Shown piece after piece: positions 1 through 5,129 of a stretch of DNA of 6,368 bases (the stretch's first letter is position 1; each line of letters starts with the position of its first letter). The position numbers and the translations under genes are program-made. The notes below the pieces were generated by a model that saw only the letters and a program-made list of their open reading frames with translations, was not told the origin of the DNA and did not search any database. Location of the stretch: positions 1 to 6,368 of the forward strand of contig DAOVLD010000109.1 of assembly GCA_030631445.1 (NCBI GenBank), given 5' to 3'. Origin of the DNA: Bacteroidota bacterium. GTDB taxonomy: Bacteria; Bacteroidota; Bacteroidia; Bacteroidales; VadinHA17.

Positions 1-297
1 TCCGTATTTACCTGTTGTTGCAAAATTAAAATCGTCAATGTCTGATTCCGGAATATAAACAGTGTAAGGATCAAGTGATTGGAGCATTTCATTAATGCTT
101 ATTTCAATCAGTTTTTCCGGTTCAATATCATCGACATAAAAGACATTAAGCTCACGGAAGAGGGAATAATAAATATCAAGATTTTTTAAAAGCTTAAAAT
201 CCCTGTCTTCATTAAATGAAACAAGACCGGCAGTAAACGCAATGACAATAAGTGTAATAATCCCTGCTTTCTTAAATCCAATCCGTGTTAGTTTCAT
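1..297 (-). CDS. S41 family carboxyl-terminal processing peptidase, N-terminal fragment (truncated by window edge)
   Basis: An ATG at 297-295 opens a frame that stays open for 99 codons to the window edge, so only the N-terminus is present. Residues about 11-28 (AGIITLIVIAFTAGLVSF) are a hydrophobic signal anchor or signal peptide, which places the protein at or outside the inner membrane. The following segment has the typical start of Bacteroidota CtpA-like proteases: FKLLKNLDIYYSLFRELN (35-51), FYVDD (53-57), then SLDPYTVYIPESD (74-86) and ATTGKYG (93-99), the last leading into the PDZ domain. The PDZ domain and the Ser-Lys catalytic dyad lie beyond the window and cannot be checked. The family cleaves periplasmic or exported proteins near their C-termini. 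There is no Shine-Dalgarno sequence, as is usual in this phylum. A 26-codon ORF overlaps the start by ATGA. Family assignment is confident; substrate is unknown. Confidence 0.88.
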   Translation of the reverse strand, partial: MKLTRIGFKKAGIITLIVIAFTAGLVSFNEDRDFKLLKNLDIYYSLFRELNVFYVDDIEPEKLIEISINEMLQSLDPYTVYIPESDIDDFNFATTGKYG

Positions 298-374
298 ACG
301 TTTAAATCTTTTATGTTAGTGACAAGGGTACTTATATTTTCTACCTTTTTACAAGTTCTGTGGTATTTGCTCAT
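294..374 (-). CDS. Candidate 26-residue leader ORF overlapping the S41 peptidase start
   Basis: On the minus strand an ATG at 374-372 opens a 26-codon frame that begins MSKYHRTCKK and ends IKDLNV. Its TGA (296-294) overlaps the peptidase ATG (297-295) as ATGA, the arrangement seen in translationally coupled genes. The peptide is basic and hydrophilic, with no signal sequence or recognisable motif. Its ATG would lie only about 12 nt after the start site predicted from the TACCTTTG box at 397-390. In AT-rich DNA an ORF of this size can easily occur by chance, and I know of no homologue, so this is a candidate leader or coupling ORF rather than an established gene. Confidence 0.2.
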   Translation of the reverse strand: MSKYHRTCKKVENISTLVTNIKDLNV

Positions 375-389
375 AAATAAATTTATTTT

Positions 390-397
390 CAAAGGTA
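390..397 (-). promoter_or_regulatory. Candidate Bacteroidota -7 promoter box (TACCTTTG) for the S41 peptidase
   Basis: On the minus strand, TACCTTTG at 397-390 matches the Bacteroidota primary-sigma -7 consensus TAnnTTTG exactly. It points toward the peptidase gene, with a predicted start site near 386 and a leader of roughly 90 nt. No TTTG is visible at the usual -33 distance; a perfect palindrome occupies that region instead. This suggests either an activator- or repressor-dependent promoter or a chance match. Confidence 0.4.
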
Positions 398-408
398 TTC
401 GCGAGCTC

Positions 409-424
409 ACTGCCTATCGGCAGT
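409..424. repeat. Perfect hairpin palindrome ACTGCC-TATC-GGCAGT
   Basis: The arms ACTGCC (409-414) and GGCAGT (419-424) are perfect complements around a 4-nt loop. The palindrome sits in the GC-richer part of the gap and, relative to the TACCTTTG box at 397-390, would span about -23 to -38. It could be an operator, an RNA hairpin in a longer transcript from upstream, or part of a dispersed repeat. It has no T-tract on either side, so it is not an intrinsic terminator. Confidence 0.5.
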
Positions 425-472
425 TCGGTTGTTACTCGTTCCCACAAAAACCCATGGCGCAAACCTGCTCGT

Positions 473-559
473 AAACTTCCATGTAAAAAAAATCCGTATA
501 CTGTTGCACAACCGTTATTTAATCATTTTTATTTGTGTATTAATAATACATGGAAGTTT
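473..559. repeat. 13-bp perfect inverted repeat, arms 473-485 and 547-559
   Basis: AAACTTCCATGTA at 473-485 is the exact reverse complement of TACATGGAAGTTT at 547-559, with 61 bp between. No T-tract follows either arm in the right orientation, although eight T residues precede the distal arm on the minus strand, so a terminator is unlikely. The arrangement could be a long stem-loop in a minus-strand transcript or the ends of a very small non-autonomous element. No target-site duplication is evident beside the arms. Confidence 0.5.
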
Positions 560-600
560 CATATGTTTGAAATTTTTAATCTGTTTATATAAAAACGGAG

Positions 601-608
601 CAAAGATA
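601..608 (-). promoter_or_regulatory. Candidate -7 promoter box (TATCTTTG) just downstream of yidD
   Basis: TATCTTTG at 608-601 on the minus strand fits TAnnTTTG and is followed by GCTCC, a context often seen at Bacteroidota promoters. It lies only a few bases after the yidD stop and would give a leader of about 300 nt before the S41 peptidase, running through the inverted repeat and the palindrome. No clear -33 TTTG is present. Confidence 0.35.
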
Positions 609-612
609 AAAA

Positions 613-858
613 TCATTTCTTTATGAAAGAGAATTGATCAGGGACCGGGTCATAACCATGACCACCCCATGGATTACAACTAATTATCCTTCTAATTGCA
701 ATCCAGCTTCCTTTAAGTGGGCCATGCTTTTTAAGTGCTTCGATGCTATATGCCGAGCAAGAAGGTGTATAACGGCATGAGGAAGGAAACAACGGTGAAA
801 TTAACCGCTGGTAGATTTTTACTGATCCAATGAGTATATTAATTATTAATGTTCTCAT
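613..858 (-). CDS. yidD: Membrane protein insertion efficiency factor YidD
   Basis: This 81-residue protein matches the YidD (DUF37) family in length and signature. An N-terminal amphipathic or hydrophobic segment ([20 protein letters not shown], 4-23) is followed by [19 protein letters not shown] (28-46), [10 protein letters not shown] (49-58) and [13 protein letters not shown] (61-73), with the conserved cysteines at 28, 34 and 61. YidD is a small inner-membrane-associated protein thought to help YidC/Sec insert membrane proteins. The ATG (858-856) overlaps the rnpA stop (857-855) as ATGA, so translation is probably coupled to rnpA. The rnpA-yidD pair is conserved across bacteria; the usual rpmH upstream and yidC downstream are not seen here. 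No intrinsic terminator follows the gene. Confidence 0.96.
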   Translation of the reverse strand: MRTLIINILIGSVKIYQRLISPLFPSSCRYTPSCSAYSIEALKKHGPLKGSWIAIRRIISCNPWGGHGYDPVPDQFSFIKK

Positions 859-1232
859 AGGTTTTTAATGAAATATTGAAATGAGGATATAATACCTTTT
901 TCAATTGAATGATAATCAGCGATTTGTTTTTCGCGGTATACGATAATAAAAACAAGCCCAATATTTTTACTCTCCAGAAATTTATAAAGTTCATATTTGT
1001 TAAGACGGTATGCCTCAAGGGTTCTTCTTTTTATAATATTCCTGTCAACAGCACGTTTAAATAACTTTTTCGATACACTGACAGCCACTTGCGCTGGATA
1101 CTTTTCTTCCGGGTTTGTTTTTTTCCAGATAATAAGAAAGGGTTGAGAATAGAAAGAACTGCCAAGTTTAATTAATTCGTTGAAAGCTTTTTTGCTTCTG
1201 AGTTTCTCTCTTTTTTTAAAAGTAGTTTTCAT
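855..1232 (-). CDS. rnpA: Ribonuclease P protein component
   Basis: This 125-residue basic protein is the protein subunit of RNase P, which with the rnpB RNA removes 5' leaders from precursor tRNAs. The diagnostic RNR region is present as [18 protein letters not shown] (59-76), preceded by the strand VAVSVSKKL (49-57). The N-terminus has the family's [16 protein letters not shown] start (7-22) and the C-terminus has GLVFIIVYR (92-100). Length is normal. The ATG at 1232-1230 follows a 124-bp gap from hemD that contains a terminator, so a promoter for rnpA-yidD should lie in about 1233-1303. I could not identify a clean TAnnTTTG box there. Its TGA overlaps the yidD ATG. No missing key residues were seen. 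Confidence 0.96.
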   Translation of the reverse strand: MKTTFKKREKLRSKKAFNELIKLGSSFYSQPFLIIWKKTNPEEKYPAQVAVSVSKKLFKRAVDRNIIKRRTLEAYRLNKYELYKFLESKNIGLVFIIVYREKQIADYHSIEKGIISSFQYFIKNL

Positions 1233-1274
1233 AAACCAAACAGTTGTTTCAGCGGGTTTGTATAAACAGAAATC

Positions 1275-1287
1275 ATTACCGGGTAAT
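1275..1287. repeat. 13-nt palindrome upstream of rnpA
   Basis: ATTACC (1275-1280) and GGTAAT (1282-1287) are perfect 6-bp arms around one central base. The palindrome lies between the hemD terminator and the rnpA start, 43 bp upstream of the ATG, so it could be a protein-binding site in the rnpA promoter region. No regulator can be named, and a chance palindrome is possible. Confidence 0.3.
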
Positions 1288-1303
1288 AAAAAAAGCAGAG
1301 TAC

Positions 1304-1327
1304 AAAAAAGAGGGGGAAAAGTCCCCC
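1304..1327 (-). terminator. Intrinsic terminator after hemD
   Basis: Read on the minus strand, GGGGGA (1327-1322), loop CTTT (1321-1318) and TCCCCC (1317-1312) form a G/C-rich 6-bp stem. It is followed by TCTTTTTT (1311-1304). It lies about 30 bp after the hemD stop and has the geometry of a Rho-independent terminator. It separates the DUF4271-hemD unit from rnpA-yidD. Confidence 0.8.
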
Positions 1328-1356
1328 GGGGTTATAAAATCTTTTTTTGATTAAAA

Positions 1357-2109
1357 CTAATTACAATTTTTATTATAATTTACAATATATTGTTCAAGGG
1401 CCATAGTCATAGATGGGGCTTCAGGACTTGGGGCTTCAATATCCAACCTCAATCCGGCATCCTTAGCTGCTTTTGCAGTAGTTGATCCAAAAGAAGCAAT
1501 TTTTGTAGTATTTTGTTTAAAATCAGGGAAGTTTTCGAATAAAGATTTAATTCCGGAAGGACTGTAAAAAACAAGCACATCGTAATTTACATTACTTAAA
1601 TCTGACAAATCACTGCAAACAGTCCGATAGAGTACGGCTTTGGTATATTTGATCTTGTTAATATCAAGAACTTTTGAAATATCTTTTTTGTGATGATCAG
1701 ATACAGGGAAAAAATATTTTTCATCCTTGTGTTTATTGATTACATCCATTAAATCAATCAAGCGGTGTTTCCCGAAAAATATTTTTCTTTTCCTGTAAAC
1801 AATATATTTCTGAAGGTAATAAGCCGTTGATTCTGAGGTGCAGAAGTATTTCATCGAATCAGATATAGCAACTCTCATTTCTTCACAAATTCTGAAAAAA
1901 TGGACAATGGCAGTTCTGCTGGTAAAAATTACAGCCGTAAAATCGGATATATCAATACGGGTTTTTCGAAACTCTTTTGCATGAACAGACTCAACATGAA
2001 TGAAAGAACGAAAATCAATTTTAAGGTTGTTTTTCTTTGCCAGATCATAAAAGGGTGATTTCCCATTCTCAGGCTCAGGCTGCGATACTAAAATCCTTTT
2101 TATTTTCAA
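1357..2109 (-). CDS. hemD: Uroporphyrinogen-III synthase (HemD-like), TTG start
   Basis: This 250-residue protein has the two-lobed HemD pattern. HemD converts hydroxymethylbilane to uroporphyrinogen III in haem and corrinoid synthesis. Visible landmarks are RILVSQPEPE (5-14), the lobe-1 motif AVIFTSRTAI (59-68), MKYFCTSESTA (86-96), the lobe-2 motif VFYSPSGIKSL (180-190), IASFGSTTAKAAKDAGL (204-220) and the C-terminal APSPEAPSMTMAL (226-238). No ATG is available near the N-terminus. The frame has an upstream in-frame TAA at 2124-2122, and the first acceptable initiator is TTG (2109-2107), which gives the conserved K-I-K-R-I-L-V start of the family. The gene follows DUF4271 by 48 bp with no terminator between, a conserved Bacteroidota pairing, so the two are probably an operon. 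Bacteroidota HemD proteins diverge from E. coli HemD, so enzymatic activity is inferred from family. Confidence 0.87.
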   Translation of the reverse strand: MKIKRILVSQPEPENGKSPFYDLAKKNNLKIDFRSFIHVESVHAKEFRKTRIDISDFTAVIFTSRTAIVHFFRICEEMRVAISDSMKYFCTSESTAYYLQKYIVYRKRKIFFGKHRLIDLMDVINKHKDEKYFFPVSDHHKKDISKVLDINKIKYTKAVLYRTVCSDLSDLSNVNYDVLVFYSPSGIKSLFENFPDFKQNTTKIASFGSTTAKAAKDAGLRLDIEAPSPEAPSMTMALEQYIVNYNKNCN

Positions 2110-2157
2110 AATGCTAAGTTTTTAATATTTTCGTTACTATATTACAAATCAAGCTTT

Positions 2158-3315
2158 TTAGAAAATTCTGAGGTATTTAAAGAAAACCAGAATCGGTATG
2201 AATTCGAGCACACAAAGGTATAAAAACAAATATAATAGAGAAAATTTTCTTAAAGTAAATATTTTTATTCCCCTGATAATACGAAGTAAGTAAATTAAAA
2301 TTATTACGCCGGCACCTGCAAAAATAGCAACAGGCGTTATCCGGTAGTCAGTATAAGGAATAGCTATCAATAATGGCAATATAACAAGTCCTGTTACTCT
2401 GGTATGAATAAAAATATTATGAAGATATTCTGCAAAGGTTTTTTGGGTGAGAGAGACATATCCGGCTATTTTACTGGTAATATATCGAAGCAGATAAACA
2501 GCAAATACGAAACCGGTAAATAACAGGAATGCTTTAATCCCCTTTGGATGGACAAGTGTTAAGTTAAAGTGTTTGGCTGACAGGTAAATAAAAAGACCGG
2601 CATTTAAATAAAAAACAAAATCCATAATCAGGAAAGCCCTATGTGTCAGGCTGCTTTTATCGAGAAAGAGAGTATGAGAAACCTGGTAGTTGAAAATGGA
2701 ATTAACAGTAGCAGATATCACTTTATTATAAAATAATTTGATCCATACAAGGAGTATAAAAGAGAAAATAATTATCCCCAGAACCCAATCATTCCAAAGG
2801 ATAGGAGTTTCTTTCATGGAATGGTAATTGTCCGGTTTTTTATCGGGAACCTCAGTTCCGGTACGGGTTGACTTATTATCAATTGTTTTTTCCGATGTAA
2901 TAAACAGATGATCTTTCCGGGAACCCATTTTATAACTGTGTTCCCACATGTTTTTATAGAAAAGGGGTTTAATGCCCTGGTTTTCACCTATTGTAATAAT
3001 AATATCTGATGAATCGGGCTGAAACACAGGTGTAATTTTTTCAGGGATGATGCTTTTTGGCTCAGATTTTATTAAGGAGGTTTTGTGTAAAGAATCTATT
3101 TTTTCACGGTGTTGTTGTTCTCTCTCGAAAATTTGCAGAGCCTCCTGAATGGAGTATTGTTTAATATCAGATCCGGAGATAGTATCTTCAGAAATCACAG
3201 TGTCCTGAATGAGAACTGCTGTTGTATCCTGATTTATAATTATTGGGATAGTATCAACAAGTGGGCGGATTTGTGTAGTATCCTGTTGCTGTTTATTGTC
3301 TGTGTTGTTTCCCAT
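2158..3315 (-). CDS. DUF4271 domain-containing integral membrane protein
   Basis: This 385-residue protein has no known biochemical role. Residues 1-170 are hydrophilic and probably non-membrane. They include a Thr/Asp/Ile-rich stretch (about 10-50, with repeated QDT and EDT pieces) and a short charged helix-like part (EALQIFEREQQHREKID, 58-74). From about 174 there are roughly six hydrophobic segments: 176-195, 227-246, 259-279, 303-322, 325-346 and 357-378. The last carries LYLCVLEFIPILVFFKYL (365-382), the typical C-terminal signature I associate with DUF4271. The ATG at 3315-3313 is chosen because a TATCTTTG promoter-like box lies about 30 bp upstream. It immediately precedes hemD; the conserved neighbourhood hints at a haem- or envelope-related role, but that is only inference. 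Topology is unverified. Confidence 0.82.
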   Translation of the reverse strand: MGNNTDNKQQQDTTQIRPLVDTIPIIINQDTTAVLIQDTVISEDTISGSDIKQYSIQEALQIFEREQQHREKIDSLHKTSLIKSEPKSIIPEKITPVFQPDSSDIIITIGENQGIKPLFYKNMWEHSYKMGSRKDHLFITSEKTIDNKSTRTGTEVPDKKPDNYHSMKETPILWNDWVLGIIIFSFILLVWIKLFYNKVISATVNSIFNYQVSHTLFLDKSSLTHRAFLIMDFVFYLNAGLFIYLSAKHFNLTLVHPKGIKAFLLFTGFVFAVYLLRYITSKIAGYVSLTQKTFAEYLHNIFIHTRVTGLVILPLLIAIPYTDYRITPVAIFAGAGVIILIYLLRIIRGIKIFTLRKFSLLYLFLYLCVLEFIPILVFFKYLRIF

Positions 3316-3343
3316 ATACCGCCATTATTATAAAAACACGATG

Positions 3344-3351
3344 CAAAGATA
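3344..3351 (-). promoter_or_regulatory. Candidate -7 promoter box (TATCTTTG) for DUF4271-hemD
   Basis: TATCTTTG at 3351-3344 on the minus strand matches TAnnTTTG. It would place the transcription start near 3340, about 25 nt before the DUF4271 ATG, a very ordinary distance. It lies in the 71-bp gap after deoC. No good -33 TTTG is visible at the expected spacing, so part of its support is position. Confidence 0.5.
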
Positions 3352-3386
3352 AAGAAATTAGGGATCATTTTTTTAAGCTTTTAAAA

Positions 3387-4193
3387 TCAAAAATAAGGAA
3401 CAACCTCTTTTCCCGGATTTTCCAATTGTGATATTTCCTTAAGAAGATTATTTGCCAACCTGCTTGCCCCGATACGAAAAAGATCCGGTGTTATCCAGTT
3501 TTCACCCAGAACTTCTTTAACAATTTCAAGATATTTTACAGCTTGTTTTTCTGTGGAGATTCCACCGGCGGGTTTGATACCCGTCTTCCTTCCGGTTTTT
3601 GTTGCAAAGTCGCGGACTGATTCTGCCATGATCCTGAATGCTTCTGTGGTTGCAGCCGGTTGCAGTTTGCCTGTAGAAGTTTTAATGAAGTCGGCTCCCG
3701 ATTCCATGGCAAGGATAGACGCTTTACTTATTTGATGGGGGTTAAGGACGCCCGTTTCAAGTATAACTTTCAGGGGATGATTCCCCATTATTTTTTTGAT
3801 CTGATAAATTTCAGAAGAGACTTCTTTTTCTTTACCGGACAAAAACTTACCAAGGGAGATAACGATATCTATCTCATCAGCTCCTGCTTCCAGCGCCATC
3901 ATTGTTTCTCTTTTTTTAATTTCGATAAAAGTTTGTGATGATGGAAAACCTGCTGAAACTGATACAATTTTTACCCCGGGGGATTTAAGGTTTTTTCGAA
4001 CAATATTAACCAATGAAGGATAAATACAAATTGCCGCAACATTGGGAATGTCGGGATACTGTTTGTTGAAGTCATTCACTTTCAGACACATATTCATTAT
4101 ATTTTCTTCTGTATCTGTTGAATTAAGACTTGTAAGATCAATAAGCCCGAACAAGGTTTTAAAATTACCAATGGAGTATAATTCTTTTTTCAT
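3387..4193 (-). CDS. deoC: Deoxyribose-phosphate aldolase
   Basis: This 268-residue TIM-barrel class I aldolase cleaves 2-deoxyribose 5-phosphate to glyceraldehyde 3-phosphate and acetaldehyde in deoxynucleoside catabolism. The key residues are all present: the Schiff-base lysine in DFIKTSTGK (K171), the second lysine in GIKPAGGIS (K207) and the acidic residue in GADEIDIVISLGKF (D109). Supporting motifs are IDLTSLN (18-24), NVAAICIYPSLV (51-62), KVILETGVL (142-150) and FRIGASRLANNLL (239-251) with the phosphate-binding loop. Length is close to the family norm (E. coli about 259). The ATG at 4193-4191 has no Shine-Dalgarno sequence before it. It lies between a tandem-repeat region upstream and the DUF4271 gene 71 bp downstream. 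No pentose or nucleoside phosphorylase genes are in the window. Confidence 0.96.
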   Translation of the reverse strand: MKKELYSIGNFKTLFGLIDLTSLNSTDTEENIMNMCLKVNDFNKQYPDIPNVAAICIYPSLVNIVRKNLKSPGVKIVSVSAGFPSSQTFIEIKKRETMMALEAGADEIDIVISLGKFLSGKEKEVSSEIYQIKKIMGNHPLKVILETGVLNPHQISKASILAMESGADFIKTSTGKLQPAATTEAFRIMAESVRDFATKTGRKTGIKPAGGISTEKQAVKYLEIVKEVLGENWITPDLFRIGASRLANNLLKEISQLENPGKEVVPYF

Positions 4194-4252
4194 AAGGAAA
4201 TTAATTTATTGTATAATAAAAATCGCAACGCCTTAAGTTTGATATGCTTAAA

Positions 4253-4457
4253 TTTCTTCTCTTCTAAACTTTAGTCACTTTTAATTTTTGACACTTTAAA
4301 CTTCTTCATCTTCCCAACTTTAGTTCACTTATAACTTTAGTCACTTATAACTTCTTCTCTTCCCAACTTTAGTTCACTTATAACTTTAGTCACTTATAAC
4401 TTCTTCTCTTCCCAACTTTAGGCACTTTTAACTTTAGTTCACTTTAGGCACTTTTAG
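4253..4457. repeat. Tandem repeat array, 49-bp period with nested short motif
   Basis: Two adjacent 49-bp units, 4313-4361 and 4362-4410, are identical. A diverged 49-bp copy precedes them (4264-4312) and a partial, diverged copy follows (4411-4457); the pyrimidine tail TTCTTCTCTT also occurs at 4254-4263. Each full unit holds two versions of a shorter motif, AACTTTAGTTCACTTAT and AACTTTAGTCACTTAT, plus a spacer CTTCTTCTCTTCCC. Counted across the array, ACTTTAG occurs eight times, followed by TTCAC, TCAC or GGCAC. Copies are contiguous with no unique spacers, so this is not a CRISPR array. The array fills most of the dtd-deoC gap (4194-4453) and its last unit runs into the dtd stop codon. Function is unknown; copy number is likely variable. 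Confidence 0.9.
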
Positions 4458-4909
4458 TAATCTTTATTTTTAGTGTCGATGATTATGGTAACAGGACCAT
4501 CATTGACCAGTGAGACCTGCATCAATGCCCCGAATTCACCTGTTTTTATTTCCTTCTCCAAGTAAAAGCCAAGTTTTTCGACAAATTTCTCATATAAAGG
4601 AATAGCAACATCCGGTCTGGCAGCTTTAATAAAAGATGGCCTGTTTCCTTTTTTTGTTTTTGCATGAAGCGTAAACTGACTGATGACCAGTATCTCGCCA
4701 TTAATATCAGAAACAGATAAATTCATTACACCATCTTTATCATCGAATATCCTTAACTGGATAATTTTTTTACAAAGCCAGTTAATATCCTCTTCACCAT
4801 CATCATTTTCAATACCAAGAAAAACAAGCAATCCTTGTCCGACAGAAGAATGGAGTTTGTTCCGGATTTCAACGGCAGCACTTTTAACTCTTTGTATTAC
4901 AACACGCAT
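4454..4909 (-). CDS. dtd: D-aminoacyl-tRNA deacylase
   Basis: This 151-residue cytoplasmic enzyme hydrolyses D-amino acids (and glycine mischarged on tRNA-Ala) from tRNA, a translation quality-control step. The N-terminus MRVVIQRVKSAAVEI (1-15) is typical. The two signature motifs are intact: SQFTL (77-81), which lines the active site, and NDGPVTI (136-142), carrying the Gly-cisPro element that excludes L-aminoacyl-tRNA. TKKGNRPSFIKAARP (85-99) and GEFGALMQVSLVNDGPV (124-140) also match the family, as does the length (about 145-150). The ATG at 4909-4907 is divergent from the YIP1 gene with a 220-bp shared upstream region. A near-match -7 box (TATCTTTC, 4937-4930) lies just upstream but lacks the final G. 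The TAA falls inside the edge of the tandem-repeat array. Confidence 0.97.
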   Translation of the reverse strand: MRVVIQRVKSAAVEIRNKLHSSVGQGLLVFLGIENDDGEEDINWLCKKIIQLRIFDDKDGVMNLSVSDINGEILVISQFTLHAKTKKGNRPSFIKAARPDVAIPLYEKFVEKLGFYLEKEIKTGEFGALMQVSLVNDGPVTIIIDTKNKDY

Positions 4910-5029
4910 AGTAAAAATATTTGGTTATAGAAAGATATATTACATGCCCAAAACAGGGGAGAAGAGTTTCATGAATTCCATGATTTTGGTTAGTTTCAAA
5001 AATAGTGAAAAAGAGCAAATGAGAAAAAG

Positions 5030-5043
5030 TTTAGTTCACTTTA
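5030..5043. repeat. Solo copy of the array motif on the other side of dtd
   Basis: TTTAGTTCACTTTA at 5030-5043 is identical, in the same orientation, to 4433-4446 in the tandem array. The two copies bracket the whole of dtd. The solo copy lies in the dtd/YIP1 divergent intergenic region, about 85 bp upstream of the YIP1 start. It could be a remnant of the same dispersed repeat family. Confidence 0.6.
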
Positions 5044-5060
5044 AGTACTGATTAGTTACA

Positions 5061-5096
5061 TTTTGCTTAATAATTATTAATTTAGCTCTATAATAC
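5061..5096 (+). promoter_or_regulatory. Weak candidate promoter for the YIP1-family gene
   Basis: A TTTTG at 5061-5065 is followed 23 bp later by TATAATAC (5089-5096). The first element resembles the -33 TTTG and the second a general -10 (TATAAT), but it does not fit TAnnTTTG and the spacing is longer than usual. The stretch from here to the ATG is A-rich with no Shine-Dalgarno sequence, as is common in Bacteroidota. Confidence 0.25.
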
Positions 5097-5129
5097 CATT
5101 TATTAATTAAAACAAAAAAACATTTAACT

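Larger units (their letters stand above)
298..612. other. 315-bp intergenic region with GC-richer structured block
   Basis: This gap separates the yidD stop from the S41 peptidase start and contains no convincing full-size gene. Positions about 395-475 are clearly GC-richer than the surrounding AT-rich sequence and carry a perfect short hairpin palindrome (409-424). Beside it are a TACCTTTG promoter-like box (397-390), a 13-bp inverted repeat (473-485 and 547-559) and a second promoter-like TATCTTTG box (608-601). The compositional contrast suggests either an inserted small repeat element or a structured leader or small RNA on the minus strand. Sequence alone does not decide between these. 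Confidence 0.5.

Noticed and set aside
429..626. Plus-strand 65-codon frame in the yidD-peptidase gap
   Set aside because: Composition is biased by AT-rich non-coding DNA, it runs over the inverted repeat and into the yidD 3' end, and the product has no recognisable motif.
3109..3333. Plus-strand 74-codon frame opposite the DUF4271 N-terminus
   Set aside because: It is wholly antisense to a well-supported gene and has no motif or plausible start region.
3367..3387. Possible terminator after deoC around AAGCTT
   Set aside because: The stem is only A/T-rich and imperfect, with no stable G/C core, so termination is not supported.
3553..3938. Plus-strand frames opposite deoC
   Set aside because: They overlap the active-site part of deoC on the opposite strand; they are shadows of its codon pattern.
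4042..4236. Plus-strand 64-codon frame opposite the deoC start
   Set aside because: It is antisense to the conserved DeoC N-terminus and shows no family features.
4264..4457. CRISPR array
   Set aside because: The repeats are contiguous with no unique spacers, copies diverge internally, and no cas genes are nearby.
4970..4982. Near-palindrome CATGAATTCCATG in the dtd/YIP1 divergent region
   Set aside because: The symmetry is imperfect, and the site is not positioned against a clear promoter box.
4683..5051. Plus-strand 122-codon frame opposite dtd and its upstream region
   Set aside because: Most of it is antisense to dtd, the rest is intergenic and ends in the repeat motif; the product has no domain-like pattern.
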